From contig CAWIFR010000008.1 in the NCBI GenBank assembly GCA_963835465.1, positions 372,001 to 436,000 on the forward strand: 64,000 nucleotides of DNA, given 5' to 3'. The notes beneath the pieces are model-generated. The model was not told the DNA's origin. It was given only the letters and a program-made list of their open reading frames with translations, and searched no databases. This stretch comes from Bog-756 sp963835465 (GTDB lineage: Bacteria > Actinomycetota > Acidimicrobiia > Acidimicrobiales > RAAP-2). Numbering within the stretch: the first letter of the stretch is position 1; every line of letters starts with the position of its first letter. This document shows, one piece after another, positions 17,993 to 26,142 of this stretch. The position numbers and the translations under genes were made by a program.

Positions 17993-19450
17993 ATGGCCAT
18001 CGCCCTCCAGGGGTCCTTCGACGACCTCGGGACGCCCCTCCACCAGGTCACCTTCGTGGTGGTCGACGTGGAGACCACCGGGGGATCGCCGGCCAGTGCC
18101 TCGTTGACCGAGGTGGCCGCCGCCCGCTACCGGGGCGGCGAGCTCCTGGGCACCTACCAGACCTTCGTCCGACCCGACGAGCGCATCCCCCCGTTCATCA
18201 CCGCCCTCACCGGCATCAGCGACGCCATGGTGGCCGACGCCCCCCGGGTCGGGGAGATGCTCCCCTCCTTCCTCGAGTTCGTGGGCGGTGCCGTACTGGT
18301 GGGCCACAACCTGCGCTTCGACCTCTCCTTCCTCGACCACGCCCTCGCCTCGACGGGGCGGGAGCGGTTGGCCAACCGGACCGTCGACACCCTGGCCCTG
18401 TCCCGGCGGCTGATCCGAGACATGGTCGACAACTGCAAGCTCGGGACCCTGGCCGCCGCGCTTCGTCTCCCCCACCAGCCCTCCCACCGGGCCCTGACCG
18501 ACGTCCTGGCCACCGGGGACCTGCTCCACGCCCTGCTCGAGCGGGCCGGGTCGTTCGGGATCGTGGGCCTGGAGGAGCTCCTCGACCTGCCCAGGCTGGT
18601 GGGGCATCCCCAGGCGGCCAAGCTGCGGCTCACCGTCCGACTCCCCCACCGGCCCGGCGTCTACTGGTTCACCGATGCCGCCGGCCACGTGCTCTACGTG
18701 GGCAAGGCCACCGACCTGCAGTCACGGGTGCGGTCGTACTTCACCTCGGACCAGCGCCGGAAGGTGGGACGGCTGCTCCGCCAGCTCGACGGCGTCCACC
18801 ACCGGGTCTGTGCCGGGCCGCTCTCGGCCGCCGTCACCGAGGGCCGGCTGATCCGGGCCTGGTCCCCGCCCTTCAACCAGCAGGGCAAGGCGCGGACGCG
18901 GCGCCCGGCCCGACCCGGCGGTGCGAGCGCCCGCCCCCGTCCGCGACGCGGCCGCCACCGGACCTGGACCCCCGAGGAGCTGTCCTCGGATCCCCTCGAG
19001 CTGTTGGCCCCGTTGGCCGCGGCGGTGCGGGAGCTCGCCGACCAGCAACGCTACGAGGAGGCCGGCGTCCTCCGGGACGAGGCCGACCGGCTGCGCGGAC
19101 TGCTCGACCGGCACCGCCGGATGACCTCGTTGGCGGAGGCCGGACGGGTGGTGTTGGCCGTCGACGGGGAGGGCGAGGTGGTGCTCGAGCGGGGCGTGTG
19201 GACGGGTGGTCTCCGACCGGCCGGATCCTCCGGCCACGGACCCGACCCGGCCGGGGACCCCGGTGACCACGAGCGAGCCATCGTGGCCCAGTGGCTGGCC
19301 GCCCACCCCGAGTCGGTCCGCGTCCTGGAGGTCGAGTCACCCCTCGGGCTGGGCCTGCCGGCCCGGAGGATCCCGGCGCTGTCCGAGCTGTGCCGCCTGG
19401 CGGACCCCGCCCCCCTCCCGATGCCGGGCCGGGCGGCGGTCGCCGGCTAG
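17993..19450 (+). CDS. DEDDh exonuclease fused to a UvrC-type GIY-YIG nuclease
   Basis: A 485-residue DNA repair protein. Residues about 15-185 form a DnaQ-type 3'-5' exonuclease: FVVVDVETTGGSP (Asp, Glu), GHNLRFDLSFLDHAL, and SHRALTDVLAT (His, Asp). Residues about 215-300 form a GIY-YIG nuclease: RPGVYWFTDAAGHVLYVGKAT. A UVR-like helix pair follows (ADQQRYEEAGVLRDEADRL). This resembles actinobacterial DnaQ/Cho-like fusion proteins that may act in excision repair. A near-perfect LexA box lies directly upstream. Its stop codon shares CTAG with the convergent trpD stop. Confidence 0.9.
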   Translation: MAIALQGSFDDLGTPLHQVTFVVVDVETTGGSPASASLTEVAAARYRGGELLGTYQTFVRPDERIPPFITALTGISDAMVADAPRVGEMLPSFLEFVGGAVLVGHNLRFDLSFLDHALASTGRERLANRTVDTLALSRRLIRDMVDNCKLGTLAAALRLPHQPSHRALTDVLATGDLLHALLERAGSFGIVGLEELLDLPRLVGHPQAAKLRLTVRLPHRPGVYWFTDAAGHVLYVGKATDLQSRVRSYFTSDQRRKVGRLLRQLDGVHHRVCAGPLSAAVTEGRLIRAWSPPFNQQGKARTRRPARPGGASARPRPRRGRHRTWTPEELSSDPLELLAPLAAAVRELADQQRYEEAGVLRDEADRLRGLLDRHRRMTSLAEAGRVVLAVDGEGEVVLERGVWTGGLRPAGSSGHGPDPAGDPGDHERAIVAQWLAAHPESVRVLEVESPLGLGLPARRIPALSELCRLADPAPLPMPGRAAVAG

Positions 19451-20565
19451 CCGGGAGCCGGGCCGGTCTCGGCCTCCTCGGCCGAGGCCTCTTGGGACAC
19501 CCGGATCAGCGACTGCAGCACCTCGGCAGCCTGTCCGTTGTCGATGACCTGGCCGGCCATGACGATCCCGGTGGGCAGGTCGGGGACCTTCCCCACCACC
19601 ACCAGGGCGGCCGCGGCGTTCAGGACGGCGATGTCCCGGTGCGGGGAGGGCTGACCCCCGATGACCCGGAGGATGGCCGCGGCGTTGAAGGCGGCGTCCC
19701 CGCCCCGCAGGTCCTCGATGGTGGCCGGGGCGAAGCCGAGTACGGCGGGGTCCACCCGGTAGGCGGACGTGGCGTAGCGGCCGTCTGACCCCCGGATGAG
19801 TTCGTGGACGGTGGACGGCCCGGTGGTACTCAACTCGTCGAGGCCGTCGTCGCCGTAGACCACCACGGCCCGGAGGGCGTCGTTGGCGGCCAGGACGCCG
19901 AGCATCTGGTCGGCCATGGCCGGGTTGGACACCCCGACCACCTGGTAGCGGGCCCGCCCCGGGTTGGCCAGCGGGCCGAGGTAGTTGAAGACGGTGGGGA
20001 TGCCCAGCTCCTTGCGGACCGGCCCGGCGAAGCGCATGGCCGGGTGGAAGCGGGGGGCGAAGCAGAACCCCATGCCCACCTCGTCGATGCAGCGGGCCAC
20101 CCCCGCAGGACCCAGGTCGGCCACCACCCCGAGGGCCTCCAGGACGTCGGCGGCACCCACCGCCGAGGACGAGGCCCGGCCGCCGTGCTTGCACACCTTG
20201 GCCCCGGTGGCCGCCACCACCAGGGCGGCGATGGTGGACACGTTGATGCTGCGCAGCCGATCGCCCCCGGTGCCGCAGGTGTCGATGACCTCGACGCCGG
20301 CGGGCAGTGGGAGGGGCACGGCGTGGGCCAGCATGGCCGCCACGAAGCCGGTCATCTCCTGGGTGGTCTCGCCCTTCGCCCGCAGCGCGGTCACCAGGGC
20401 GGCGATCCGGGCCGGCGAGGCCTCGCCGCTGAGCACCGCACCCATCACCGCCTCGGCCGAGTCGGCGGTCAGCGAGGTGCCCCCCAACAGGTCGGTGAGG
20501 ACGCCAGGCCAGCCGCCCAACGCCTCGAAGGTCGTGGCGGTCCCGGCGGGCGCGTCGTCGGCCAT
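19447..20565 (-). CDS. trpD: Anthranilate phosphoribosyltransferase
   Basis: Joins anthranilate to PRPP in tryptophan synthesis. It is 372 residues. Family signatures are DTCGTGGDRLRSINVST (PRPP loop), KHGGRASSSAVGAADVLEALG, and NYLGPLANPGRARYQVVGV. Other trp genes are absent from the window. ATG 20565 overlaps the stop of the upstream acyl-CoA dehydrogenase by one base (TGATG), so the two are co-translated although their pathways differ. The stop is shared with the convergent nuclease gene in the palindrome CTAG. Confidence 0.95.
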   Translation of the reverse strand: MADDAPAGTATTFEALGGWPGVLTDLLGGTSLTADSAEAVMGAVLSGEASPARIAALVTALRAKGETTQEMTGFVAAMLAHAVPLPLPAGVEVIDTCGTGGDRLRSINVSTIAALVVAATGAKVCKHGGRASSSAVGAADVLEALGVVADLGPAGVARCIDEVGMGFCFAPRFHPAMRFAGPVRKELGIPTVFNYLGPLANPGRARYQVVGVSNPAMADQMLGVLAANDALRAVVVYGDDGLDELSTTGPSTVHELIRGSDGRYATSAYRVDPAVLGFAPATIEDLRGGDAAFNAAAILRVIGGQPSPHRDIAVLNAAAALVVVGKVPDLPTGIVMAGQVIDNGQAAEVLQSLIRVSQEASAEEAETGPAPG

Positions 20566-21746
20566 CAGTCCCACCACAGGTCGTGACCGAGGACCCCCCG
20601 GGCGATCAGGCCCAGCTGGACCTGCGACGTACCCTCCACGATGGTCAGCTGCTTGGCGTCCCGGTACCAGAGCTCGGTCGGATGGTCCTCCATGTAGCCG
20701 GCCGCCCCCAGCAGCTGGACGGCCAGGCCCGAGGCCCGGACGGCCAACTCGGTGGCGAAGTACTTGGCCATGGACAGGAAGGGCACGTACTCCTTCCCGA
20801 ACTTTCCCTGGTCGGCCAGCCAGGCCGACCGGTAGGTGAGGAGGCGGGCGGCCTCGATGTCCACGGCCACCTTGGCGATCTCCCACTGGATCCCTTGGAA
20901 GTCGGCGATGGTCTGCCCGAAGGCCTGGCGCTCCTTCACGTACTCGGTGGCGTACATGAGCGCCCCCTCGGCCAGGCCGATACCGCGGGCGGCCACGATG
21001 GGCCGCATGGCGTTGAGTCCCAGCATGGCCAGTCGGAACCCGCCCACCTCGCCGATGACGTTCTCGGCGGGGACGTGCACGTTGTCGAGGACCAGCTCGC
21101 CGGTGTGGACGCCCCGGACCCCCATCTTGGCGTCGGTGCGCCCGACCGACACCCCGTCGGAGGAGCGCTCCACGATGAAGGCGGTGATGGAGTCGTGGGC
21201 CCGGGAGGCGGGATCACCGGTCTTGGCGAACACGGTGTACCAGTCGGCCTCCACCACCCCGGACATCCAACACTTGGTCCCGGTCAGGACCCAGTCACCG
21301 TCGCGACCCGATCCGCTGTCGGGCACGGCCCGGGTCCGCATGCCGGCCACGTCCGATCCGGCCACCGCCTCGGACAGACCGAAGGCGGCCCGCAGGTCAC
21401 CCGAGGCGATGCCTGGGAGGTAGCGCTGCTTCTGGTCGTCGTTGCCGGCGATGAGCACCGGCCCCACCGGCAGGCGGGTGAGCAGGAGCATGAGGGCGGC
21501 CGCATTGGAGTACTTGGCCACCTCCTCGATGGCGATGGTCAGGCCGAGGATGCCCGCCCCCGACCCGCCCAGCTCGGTGGGCAGGCACAGTCCCAGCAGG
21601 TCGGCGTCCCGGAAGGCCTCGAACAGGTCGGTGGGGTACTCGCCGGTGGCGTCGATCTCCCGAGCCCTCGGCTTGACCTTGTCCTGGGCCAGGCGGCGGA
21701 CGCTTTCCTGGAGCTCGGCCAGTTCGGGGGTGAGGTCGAAGTCCAC
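20565..21746 (-). CDS. Acyl-CoA dehydrogenase
   Basis: FAD-dependent alpha,beta-dehydrogenation of an acyl-CoA thioester. About 393 residues from GTG 21746 (VDFDLTPELAELQ), which aligns with the usual MDFxLTxE start; a GTG at 21785 would add 13 residues. Blocks seen are FGLSEAVAGSDVAGMRTRA (FAD site), GTKCWMSG, ERQAFGQTIADFQGIQWEIAK, and the catalytic Glu in TIVEGTSQVQLGLIAR. Two enzymes of fatty-acid or side-chain degradation follow on the opposite strand at 22204-23909. Confidence 0.92.
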   Translation of the reverse strand: MDFDLTPELAELQESVRRLAQDKVKPRAREIDATGEYPTDLFEAFRDADLLGLCLPTELGGSGAGILGLTIAIEEVAKYSNAAALMLLLTRLPVGPVLIAGNDDQKQRYLPGIASGDLRAAFGLSEAVAGSDVAGMRTRAVPDSGSGRDGDWVLTGTKCWMSGVVEADWYTVFAKTGDPASRAHDSITAFIVERSSDGVSVGRTDAKMGVRGVHTGELVLDNVHVPAENVIGEVGGFRLAMLGLNAMRPIVAARGIGLAEGALMYATEYVKERQAFGQTIADFQGIQWEIAKVAVDIEAARLLTYRSAWLADQGKFGKEYVPFLSMAKYFATELAVRASGLAVQLLGAAGYMEDHPTELWYRDAKQLTIVEGTSQVQLGLIARGVLGHDLWWD

Positions 21747-22203
21747 GGACGACGAGGCTACCCGAGGGGTGGGGGCCCCGAGCACGCTGGCCAGGACCGA
21801 CGGCGCGCCGCCGACCGCCGCCGGGGCCGCGTCGTCCCCGACTCCGTGGTCCCAACGGACGGCGGGACGGGCACGGAGCGATTAGGAGGAGACGACATCG
21901 ATGGCCGGCTGACGAGCCGCGGCACTCATCCTTCCGTCGTAGCCCACGAGTCCTTCGAGATCGGCTCCGAGCTCGAGGGCGGTGGCCAGAGGCAACGCCC
22001 CCCGGGATCGGAGACCCGGAGGGCCGAGCGCACCGGCGGTCGCGAACGTGCTGACCCTCGGCCGGCGTCAGGCGGCAGAGGCGCCTTGTTGGAGCTCACG
22101 GCACCGATGGTCTTCAGGTACTACACCGGCAGCACTCGCTACGGGTCCGTCACCGCCACTGGGCAGCCCCTGGCCTGACGCACCGTCAGTAGGCTGCGGT
22201 CCC
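21747..22203. other. Intergenic region between divergent lipid-degradation genes
   Basis: No convincing gene. At 21884-21890 there is a perfect ribosome-binding sequence AGGAGGA followed by ATG 21901 and only two further codons before TGA. On the minus strand a 15-codon frame (21882-21929, MSAAARQPAIDVVSS) occupies the same bases. The region must contain promoters for both flanking genes, but I cannot place them. Confidence 0.5.
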
Positions 22204-23109
22204 ATGAGCCCGCCCGGACTGCGCCCTCCCCCACCCACCGGCACCTCGGCCCTGGCCCCGGGCACCTACGACGGCTCGGTGGTGGTGGTGACCGGGGGTG
22301 GTACCGGCCTGGGCAAGTCCATCGCCACCGAGTTCGCCCGGCTGGGGGCGTCGGTCGCCATCCTGAGCCGGGACGAGGGTCACCGCTCGGCCGGGGTGCG
22401 GGCCGTCGAGGAAGCCGGCGGGACCGCCTTCGCCACGGCGTGCGACATCCGGGACGCCGAGTCCATCGCCGCGGCCTTTGACGCCGTCGAGCGCTCGCTC
22501 GGCCCGATCGACGCGCTGATCAACAACGCGGCGGGCAACTTCCCGGTGCCGGCCGAGGACATGAGTCCCAACGCCTGGCGGACCGTGGTCGACATCGTGC
22601 TCAACGGCACCTACCTGTGCTGTCGCGACCTCGCCCGACGGCTGATCCCCGCCGAGCGGGACGGGGCCATCGTGAACGTGGGGGCTTCCTACGCGTGGAC
22701 TGGCGGCCCGGGCTTCGCCCACTCGGCCGCGGCCAAGGCCGGGGTCAAGAACCTGACCGAGACGTTGGCCGTCGAGTGGGGCCCCTACGGCATCCGGGTC
22801 AACGGCCTGGTCCCCGGGCTCATGCCCCACGAGGACGAGGTGGCGGCCATCGCCGCGGTGCCGGGCAAGTACGAGGGCCAGGACTCCCGGGTGCCGGCCG
22901 GCCGGGTGGGCTTCCCCCGCGAGCTGGCCTGGGCGGCCACCTACCTGTGCTCGCCCTATGCCACCTACATCAGCGGCCACTCCCTGGTGGTGGACGGGGC
23001 CAACTGGCAGCGACGCCACACCGTGCAACCGCCGTTCACCCCCATCCGCGAGCAGCTCGGCCGGCCACCCTTCGGTACGAGCACCCCGCCGAAAGGAGCC
23101 CCGTCATGA
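22204..23109 (+). CDS. SDR-family oxidoreductase, 2,4-dienoyl-CoA reductase-like
   Basis: A 301-residue short-chain dehydrogenase. The cofactor motif is VVVVTGGGTGLGKSIATEF, and NNAAGNF and VNGLVPG are also present. In the catalytic region the usual YxxxK tyrosine is replaced (HSAAAKAGVKNLTETLAVEW), as in the peroxisomal-type 2,4-dienoyl-CoA reductases, which supports that role in degrading unsaturated acyl-CoA. Overlaps the following crotonase gene by four bases (ATGA), so the pair forms an operon. Confidence 0.85.
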   Translation: MSPPGLRPPPPTGTSALAPGTYDGSVVVVTGGGTGLGKSIATEFARLGASVAILSRDEGHRSAGVRAVEEAGGTAFATACDIRDAESIAAAFDAVERSLGPIDALINNAAGNFPVPAEDMSPNAWRTVVDIVLNGTYLCCRDLARRLIPAERDGAIVNVGASYAWTGGPGFAHSAAAKAGVKNLTETLAVEWGPYGIRVNGLVPGLMPHEDEVAAIAAVPGKYEGQDSRVPAGRVGFPRELAWAATYLCSPYATYISGHSLVVDGANWQRRHTVQPPFTPIREQLGRPPFGTSTPPKGAPS

Positions 23110-23909
23110 GCACCCTCAGCCCCGAGGACCAGCGGCTGGTCACCCTGGAGGTGGACGGCCACGTGGCCGTCATCACCAACAACCGCCCCGAGAAGCACAA
23201 CGCCATGAGCGACGAGATGGACCGGCGGCTCTTCGAGGTGCTGGCCGAGGTGCACGAGCGGCCCGAGGTGCGCGCCATCGTCTGGCGCGGCGAGGGCAAG
23301 TCCTTCTCATCGGGGCGGGACACCGACCAGCTCGGCATCCGCACCGAGGACATCTCCGACCTCGAGTTCATCGAGCGGGGCCATCGTCCGTCCCAGATGT
23401 TCTTCACCATGCCCGCCCCCATCATCTGCGCCCTGAAGGGCTGGGTCATCGGCGGGGCCTTCGAACGGTCGCTGCTCTGCGACATCCGGGTGGCCGCCGT
23501 CGGCACCAAGATGGTGCTCCCCGAGGTGGTCCACGGAGTCATCCCCGACACCGGTGGCATGGCCCGGCTGTTCCAGATGGTGGGCCACGGGGTGGCCGCA
23601 GACCTCGCCCTCACCGGCCGGGTGATGACCGCCGAGGAGGCGCTGACGCACGGGGTCATCAGCCGGTTGGTGGCCGACGAGGAGGAGCTCGACGCCGTCA
23701 CCCGCCAGATGGCCGAGACCATCGCCCAGGCCCCCGCCTTCACGGTCAAGATGGCCCGTCGCACCCTCTACGGTCTGGGCGTGCACGAGGTGCAGCGGTC
23801 CATCGCCGAGGAGGCGGTGGCCCAGTCCATGGTCTTTGCCTCCCGCGACTACGCCGAGATGAAGGCGGCCCGGGCCGAGGGCCGCACCCCGGTGTACCAG
23901 CGTCGCTGA
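23106..23909 (+). CDS. Enoyl-CoA hydratase/isomerase (crotonase) family protein
   Basis: A 267-residue crotonase-fold enzyme. The substrate loop NRPEKHNAMSDEM and oxyanion-hole region GEGKSFSSGRDTDQLG are present, as is the second block KGWVIGGAFERSLLCDIRVAA. The first catalytic Glu aligns with LPEVVHGVIP; at the second position PDTGG is present instead of a Glu-containing loop, so the reaction could be hydration, isomerisation or hydrolysis. Translationally coupled to the dienoyl-CoA reductase-like gene. A stem-loop at 23990-24015 probably ends the transcript. Confidence 0.88.
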   Translation: MSTLSPEDQRLVTLEVDGHVAVITNNRPEKHNAMSDEMDRRLFEVLAEVHERPEVRAIVWRGEGKSFSSGRDTDQLGIRTEDISDLEFIERGHRPSQMFFTMPAPIICALKGWVIGGAFERSLLCDIRVAAVGTKMVLPEVVHGVIPDTGGMARLFQMVGHGVAADLALTGRVMTAEEALTHGVISRLVADEEELDAVTRQMAETIAQAPAFTVKMARRTLYGLGVHEVQRSIAEEAVAQSMVFASRDYAEMKAARAEGRTPVYQRR

Positions 23910-23989
23910 CCGCCGGAGGCCGACCGACGGACCGCCGGCTACCGGAGCGGAAGGTTCGAGATCCCTCCCGGCCGGGTAGAACGGAGCCA

Positions 23990-24015
23990 GTGCCCCGGGG
24001 TCCACGCCGGGGCAC
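23990..24015 (+). terminator. Probable stem-loop terminator after the crotonase gene
   Basis: GTGCCCCGG (23990-23998) pairs perfectly with CCGGGGCAC (24007-24015) across an 8-base loop, and is followed by TCTCGTTC. It lies between two same-strand genes. The U-tract is weak. Confidence 0.55.
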
Positions 24016-24037
24016 TCTCGTTCGCCCAGGAGGAACC

Positions 24038-24914
24038 ATGACCACCACCGATCACCCGACCCGACCCATCCACGCGCTCCGGCACCTTCGCCCTCGGCGG
24101 CAAGGAGGTCCACCGCCTCGGCTACGGGGCGATGCAGATCACCGGGGAGGGCGTCTGGGGCGAGCCGGCCGACCGGGCCGAGTGCGTGCGCACGGTGCGC
24201 CGGGCCGTCGAACTCGGGGTCGACCTCATCGACACCGCTGACTCGTACGGGCCCGAGGTGTCCGAAGACATCATCCGGGAGGCGCTGCACCCCTACCCCG
24301 AGGAGCTGCTCATCGCCACCAAGGCAGGGCTGACCCGCCAGGGCCCCGGCCAGTGGCTGCCGGTCGGACGGCCCGAGTACCTCCGCCAACAGTGCGAGAT
24401 GAGCTTGCGGCGCCTCGGGGTCGAGACCATCGACCTGTTCCAGCTCCACCGCATCGATGCCAAGGTGCCCGCGGCCGAGCAGTTCGGCCTGCTGTCCGAC
24501 CTGATCGACGAGGGCAAGGTCCGCTCGGTGGGGCTCAGCCAGGTGAGCGTGAAGGAGCTCCAGGCGGCCCTCAAGGTGGTGCCGGTGGTCAGCGTGCAGA
24601 ACCTCTACAACCTGACCGACCGATCGTCCGAGGACGTGCTCGACCACTGCGAGGCCGAGGGGATCGGCTTCATCCCATGGTTCCCCATCGCCGCCGGCGC
24701 CCTGGCCAACCCCGGTGGACCCGTGGACCATGTCGTGCAGGAGACCGGGGCCACCCCCTCCCAGGTGGCCCTGGCCTGGCTGCTGCACCGGTCACCGGTG
24801 ATGCTGCCCATCCCGGGCACCAAGTCCCAGGGTCACGTCGAGGAGAACTGCCAGGCGGCCGCCCTTGAGCTCTCCGACGACCAGGTGGCCTCGCTGAGCA
24901 AGGCCACCGCCTAG
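24038..24914 (+). CDS. Aldo/keto reductase (one apparent frameshift near the start)
   Basis: NADPH-dependent carbonyl reductase of about 290 residues. ATG 24038 has a good ribosome site (AGGAGG). After MTTTDHPTRPIHA the frame shifts near 24073 by one extra base, then GTFALGGKEVHRLGYGAMQI and the rest of the TIM barrel follow. Catalytic residues are visible: LIDTADSYG (Asp, Tyr), LLIATKAG (Lys), and FQLHRID (His). The C-terminal VMLPIPGTKSQGHVEENCQA is the NADPH clamp. Similar to the Tas/YghZ-type branch; substrate unknown. Confidence 0.88.
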
Positions 24915-24917
24915 GGC

Positions 24918-25304
24918 TCAGACCCGGATCACCACCAGCTCCGGCAGCTCGACGAAGTCGGCGTCCTGGGTCACGAGGGGCAGTCCATGGGCCAGGGCGG
25001 TTGCGGCGATCCAGGAGTCGTTCACCGGCATCCCCAGGCCCTCGTCCCGAAGGAGGATCCTCAGGTGGGCCCACGCCTCGGCCACCGACTGGTCGATCGG
25101 GATGGGGTCGAAGTCCAGTGCCCGCACGAACGTGTCGAGTCGCCTGGTCCGAATGGCGGTGTCGGACGCGGCCAGCACACCGGCCCGTAGTTCGCCCACG
25201 GTGATCACCGAGATGGCCAGTTCGTCCGGGAGGTCGCTCGCCTGGAGCGATCGGCCCGCCTCTTGGGCCACGAACACGGTGGTGTCGGCGATGGCCCTGC
25301 TCAC
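24918..25304 (-). CDS. vapC: VapC-type PIN-domain toxin
   Basis: A 128-residue PIN-domain ribonuclease. Acidic residues of the metal site are visible in AIADTTVFVA, ISVITVGELRAGVL, GMPVNDSWIAATAL and LVTQDADF. VapC toxins usually cut tRNA or rRNA and are held inactive by their antitoxin. GTG 25304 overlaps the antitoxin stop as GTGA, the standard order antitoxin then toxin. Convergent with the aldo/keto reductase gene, with only three bases between stops. Confidence 0.9.
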   Translation of the reverse strand: MSRAIADTTVFVAQEAGRSLQASDLPDELAISVITVGELRAGVLAASDTAIRTRRLDTFVRALDFDPIPIDQSVAEAWAHLRILLRDEGLGMPVNDSWIAATALAHGLPLVTQDADFVELPELVVIRV

Positions 25305-25549
25305 CGAAGGTCGTCGGTGGTGTCAGGAGCCAGTCGGCGCAGCTCCTCGAGCAAGCCAGCGTCGGCCTGGTGACCGATCACCCGCTGCAGGAACGCACCG
25401 CGGGCCATCCAGCGAGGTCGGGTGGCCACCGGCTGCAAGCTGGCCACCGGCCGACCGTCGACGGTGATCACCACACTCTCCCCGGCCTCCACGCGTTCGA
25501 GGAGGCCGCGGGTGTTGTTTCGCAGCTCCCGTGAAGCAACTTCTCCCAT
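25301..25549 (-). CDS. vapB: Phd/YefM-type antitoxin of the VapC pair
   Basis: An 82-residue antitoxin. The N-terminus MGEVASRELRNNTRGLLERV and EAGESVVITVDGRPVASLQP are the DNA-binding domain of the Phd/YefM family; the C-terminal part (about 50-82) should wrap the toxin. ATG 25549 is chosen because homologues start at this point. A perfect palindrome (25558-25575) lies just upstream of the start and is the likely operator for autoregulation. Confidence 0.88.
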   Translation of the reverse strand: MGEVASRELRNNTRGLLERVEAGESVVITVDGRPVASLQPVATRPRWMARGAFLQRVIGHQADAGLLEELRRLAPDTTDDLR

Positions 25550-25557
25550 GCCACAAT

Positions 25558-25575
25558 CGTAGCACATATGCTACG
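25558..25575 (-). promoter_or_regulatory. Palindromic operator of the toxin-antitoxin pair
   Basis: CGTAGCA (25558-25564) and TGCTACG (25569-25575) form a perfect 7-bp inverted repeat with spacer CATA. It lies 9 bp upstream of the antitoxin start codon, where TA operons are normally repressed by their own complex. It also overlaps the stop codon of the next upstream gene. Confidence 0.7.
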
Positions 25576-26053
25576 GAACGGGAACCTCGGACGTCTGGCG
25601 GCGGCGCCCCGTCACGGCCACGAGGGCGTCGGCCAGGGTGAAGGCCACGCCGTAGGCGAGCTCCTTCGGGAAGCCGTCGGTGGACTCGTTCTGGACCCAG
25701 GTGTGGAAGCGACGGACGGCGTCGGGGAACGGGTAGACGCCGAAGAAGTGCTGGATGGGCTTGTCCAGGTCGAGGAAGGCGGCTCCGGCCATGGCTGCCA
25801 CCACCGCCGGCCGGGCCTGTCGATCGACGGCCAGGGCGCCGGCGGCCATGGCGGCGAGGCCGAGGACCCCGTCCCGGCGGGCGACGACGAGGAGGCGGGC
25901 CCGGTGGTCGTCGACCGACTTGTCGCACCCCCAGTGGGGGATGGCGTCGAGCACCAGGTGGGAGCCCATACCGACCACGAACGCCGTCACCGGTCGACGC
26001 TCCAGGGCCCGTCCGATCAGGACCCCCGAGAGCACGTGGTTGGTGACGAACAT
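25571..26053 (-). CDS. Small membrane protein of unknown function
   Basis: A 160-residue protein. Hydrophobic segments are seen at about 4-18 (NHVLSGVLIGRAL), 25-42 and 65-95 (GVLGLAAMAAGALAVDRQ). Histidines and acids occur as TNHVLSG, GSHLVLDAIPHWGCDKSVDDH and LDLDKPIQHFFG, a pattern reminiscent of membrane-bound metal-dependent hydrolases (YdjM/DUF457-like), but I cannot assign it firmly. ATG 26053 has GGGAGG upstream; a longer start at 26077 is possible. Confidence 0.6.
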   Translation of the reverse strand: MFVTNHVLSGVLIGRALERRPVTAFVVGMGSHLVLDAIPHWGCDKSVDDHRARLLVVARRDGVLGLAAMAAGALAVDRQARPAVVAAMAGAAFLDLDKPIQHFFGVYPFPDAVRRFHTWVQNESTDGFPKELAYGVAFTLADALVAVTGRRRQTSEVPVP

Positions 26054-26142
26054 CAGCCCAGCCTCCCAGGTGTGCACACCGATGTGGCGTCAGCACCCTG
26101 GCCCGCCCGATCCCTTCCCGGATCGGGCGGCCGGAAACGAGC

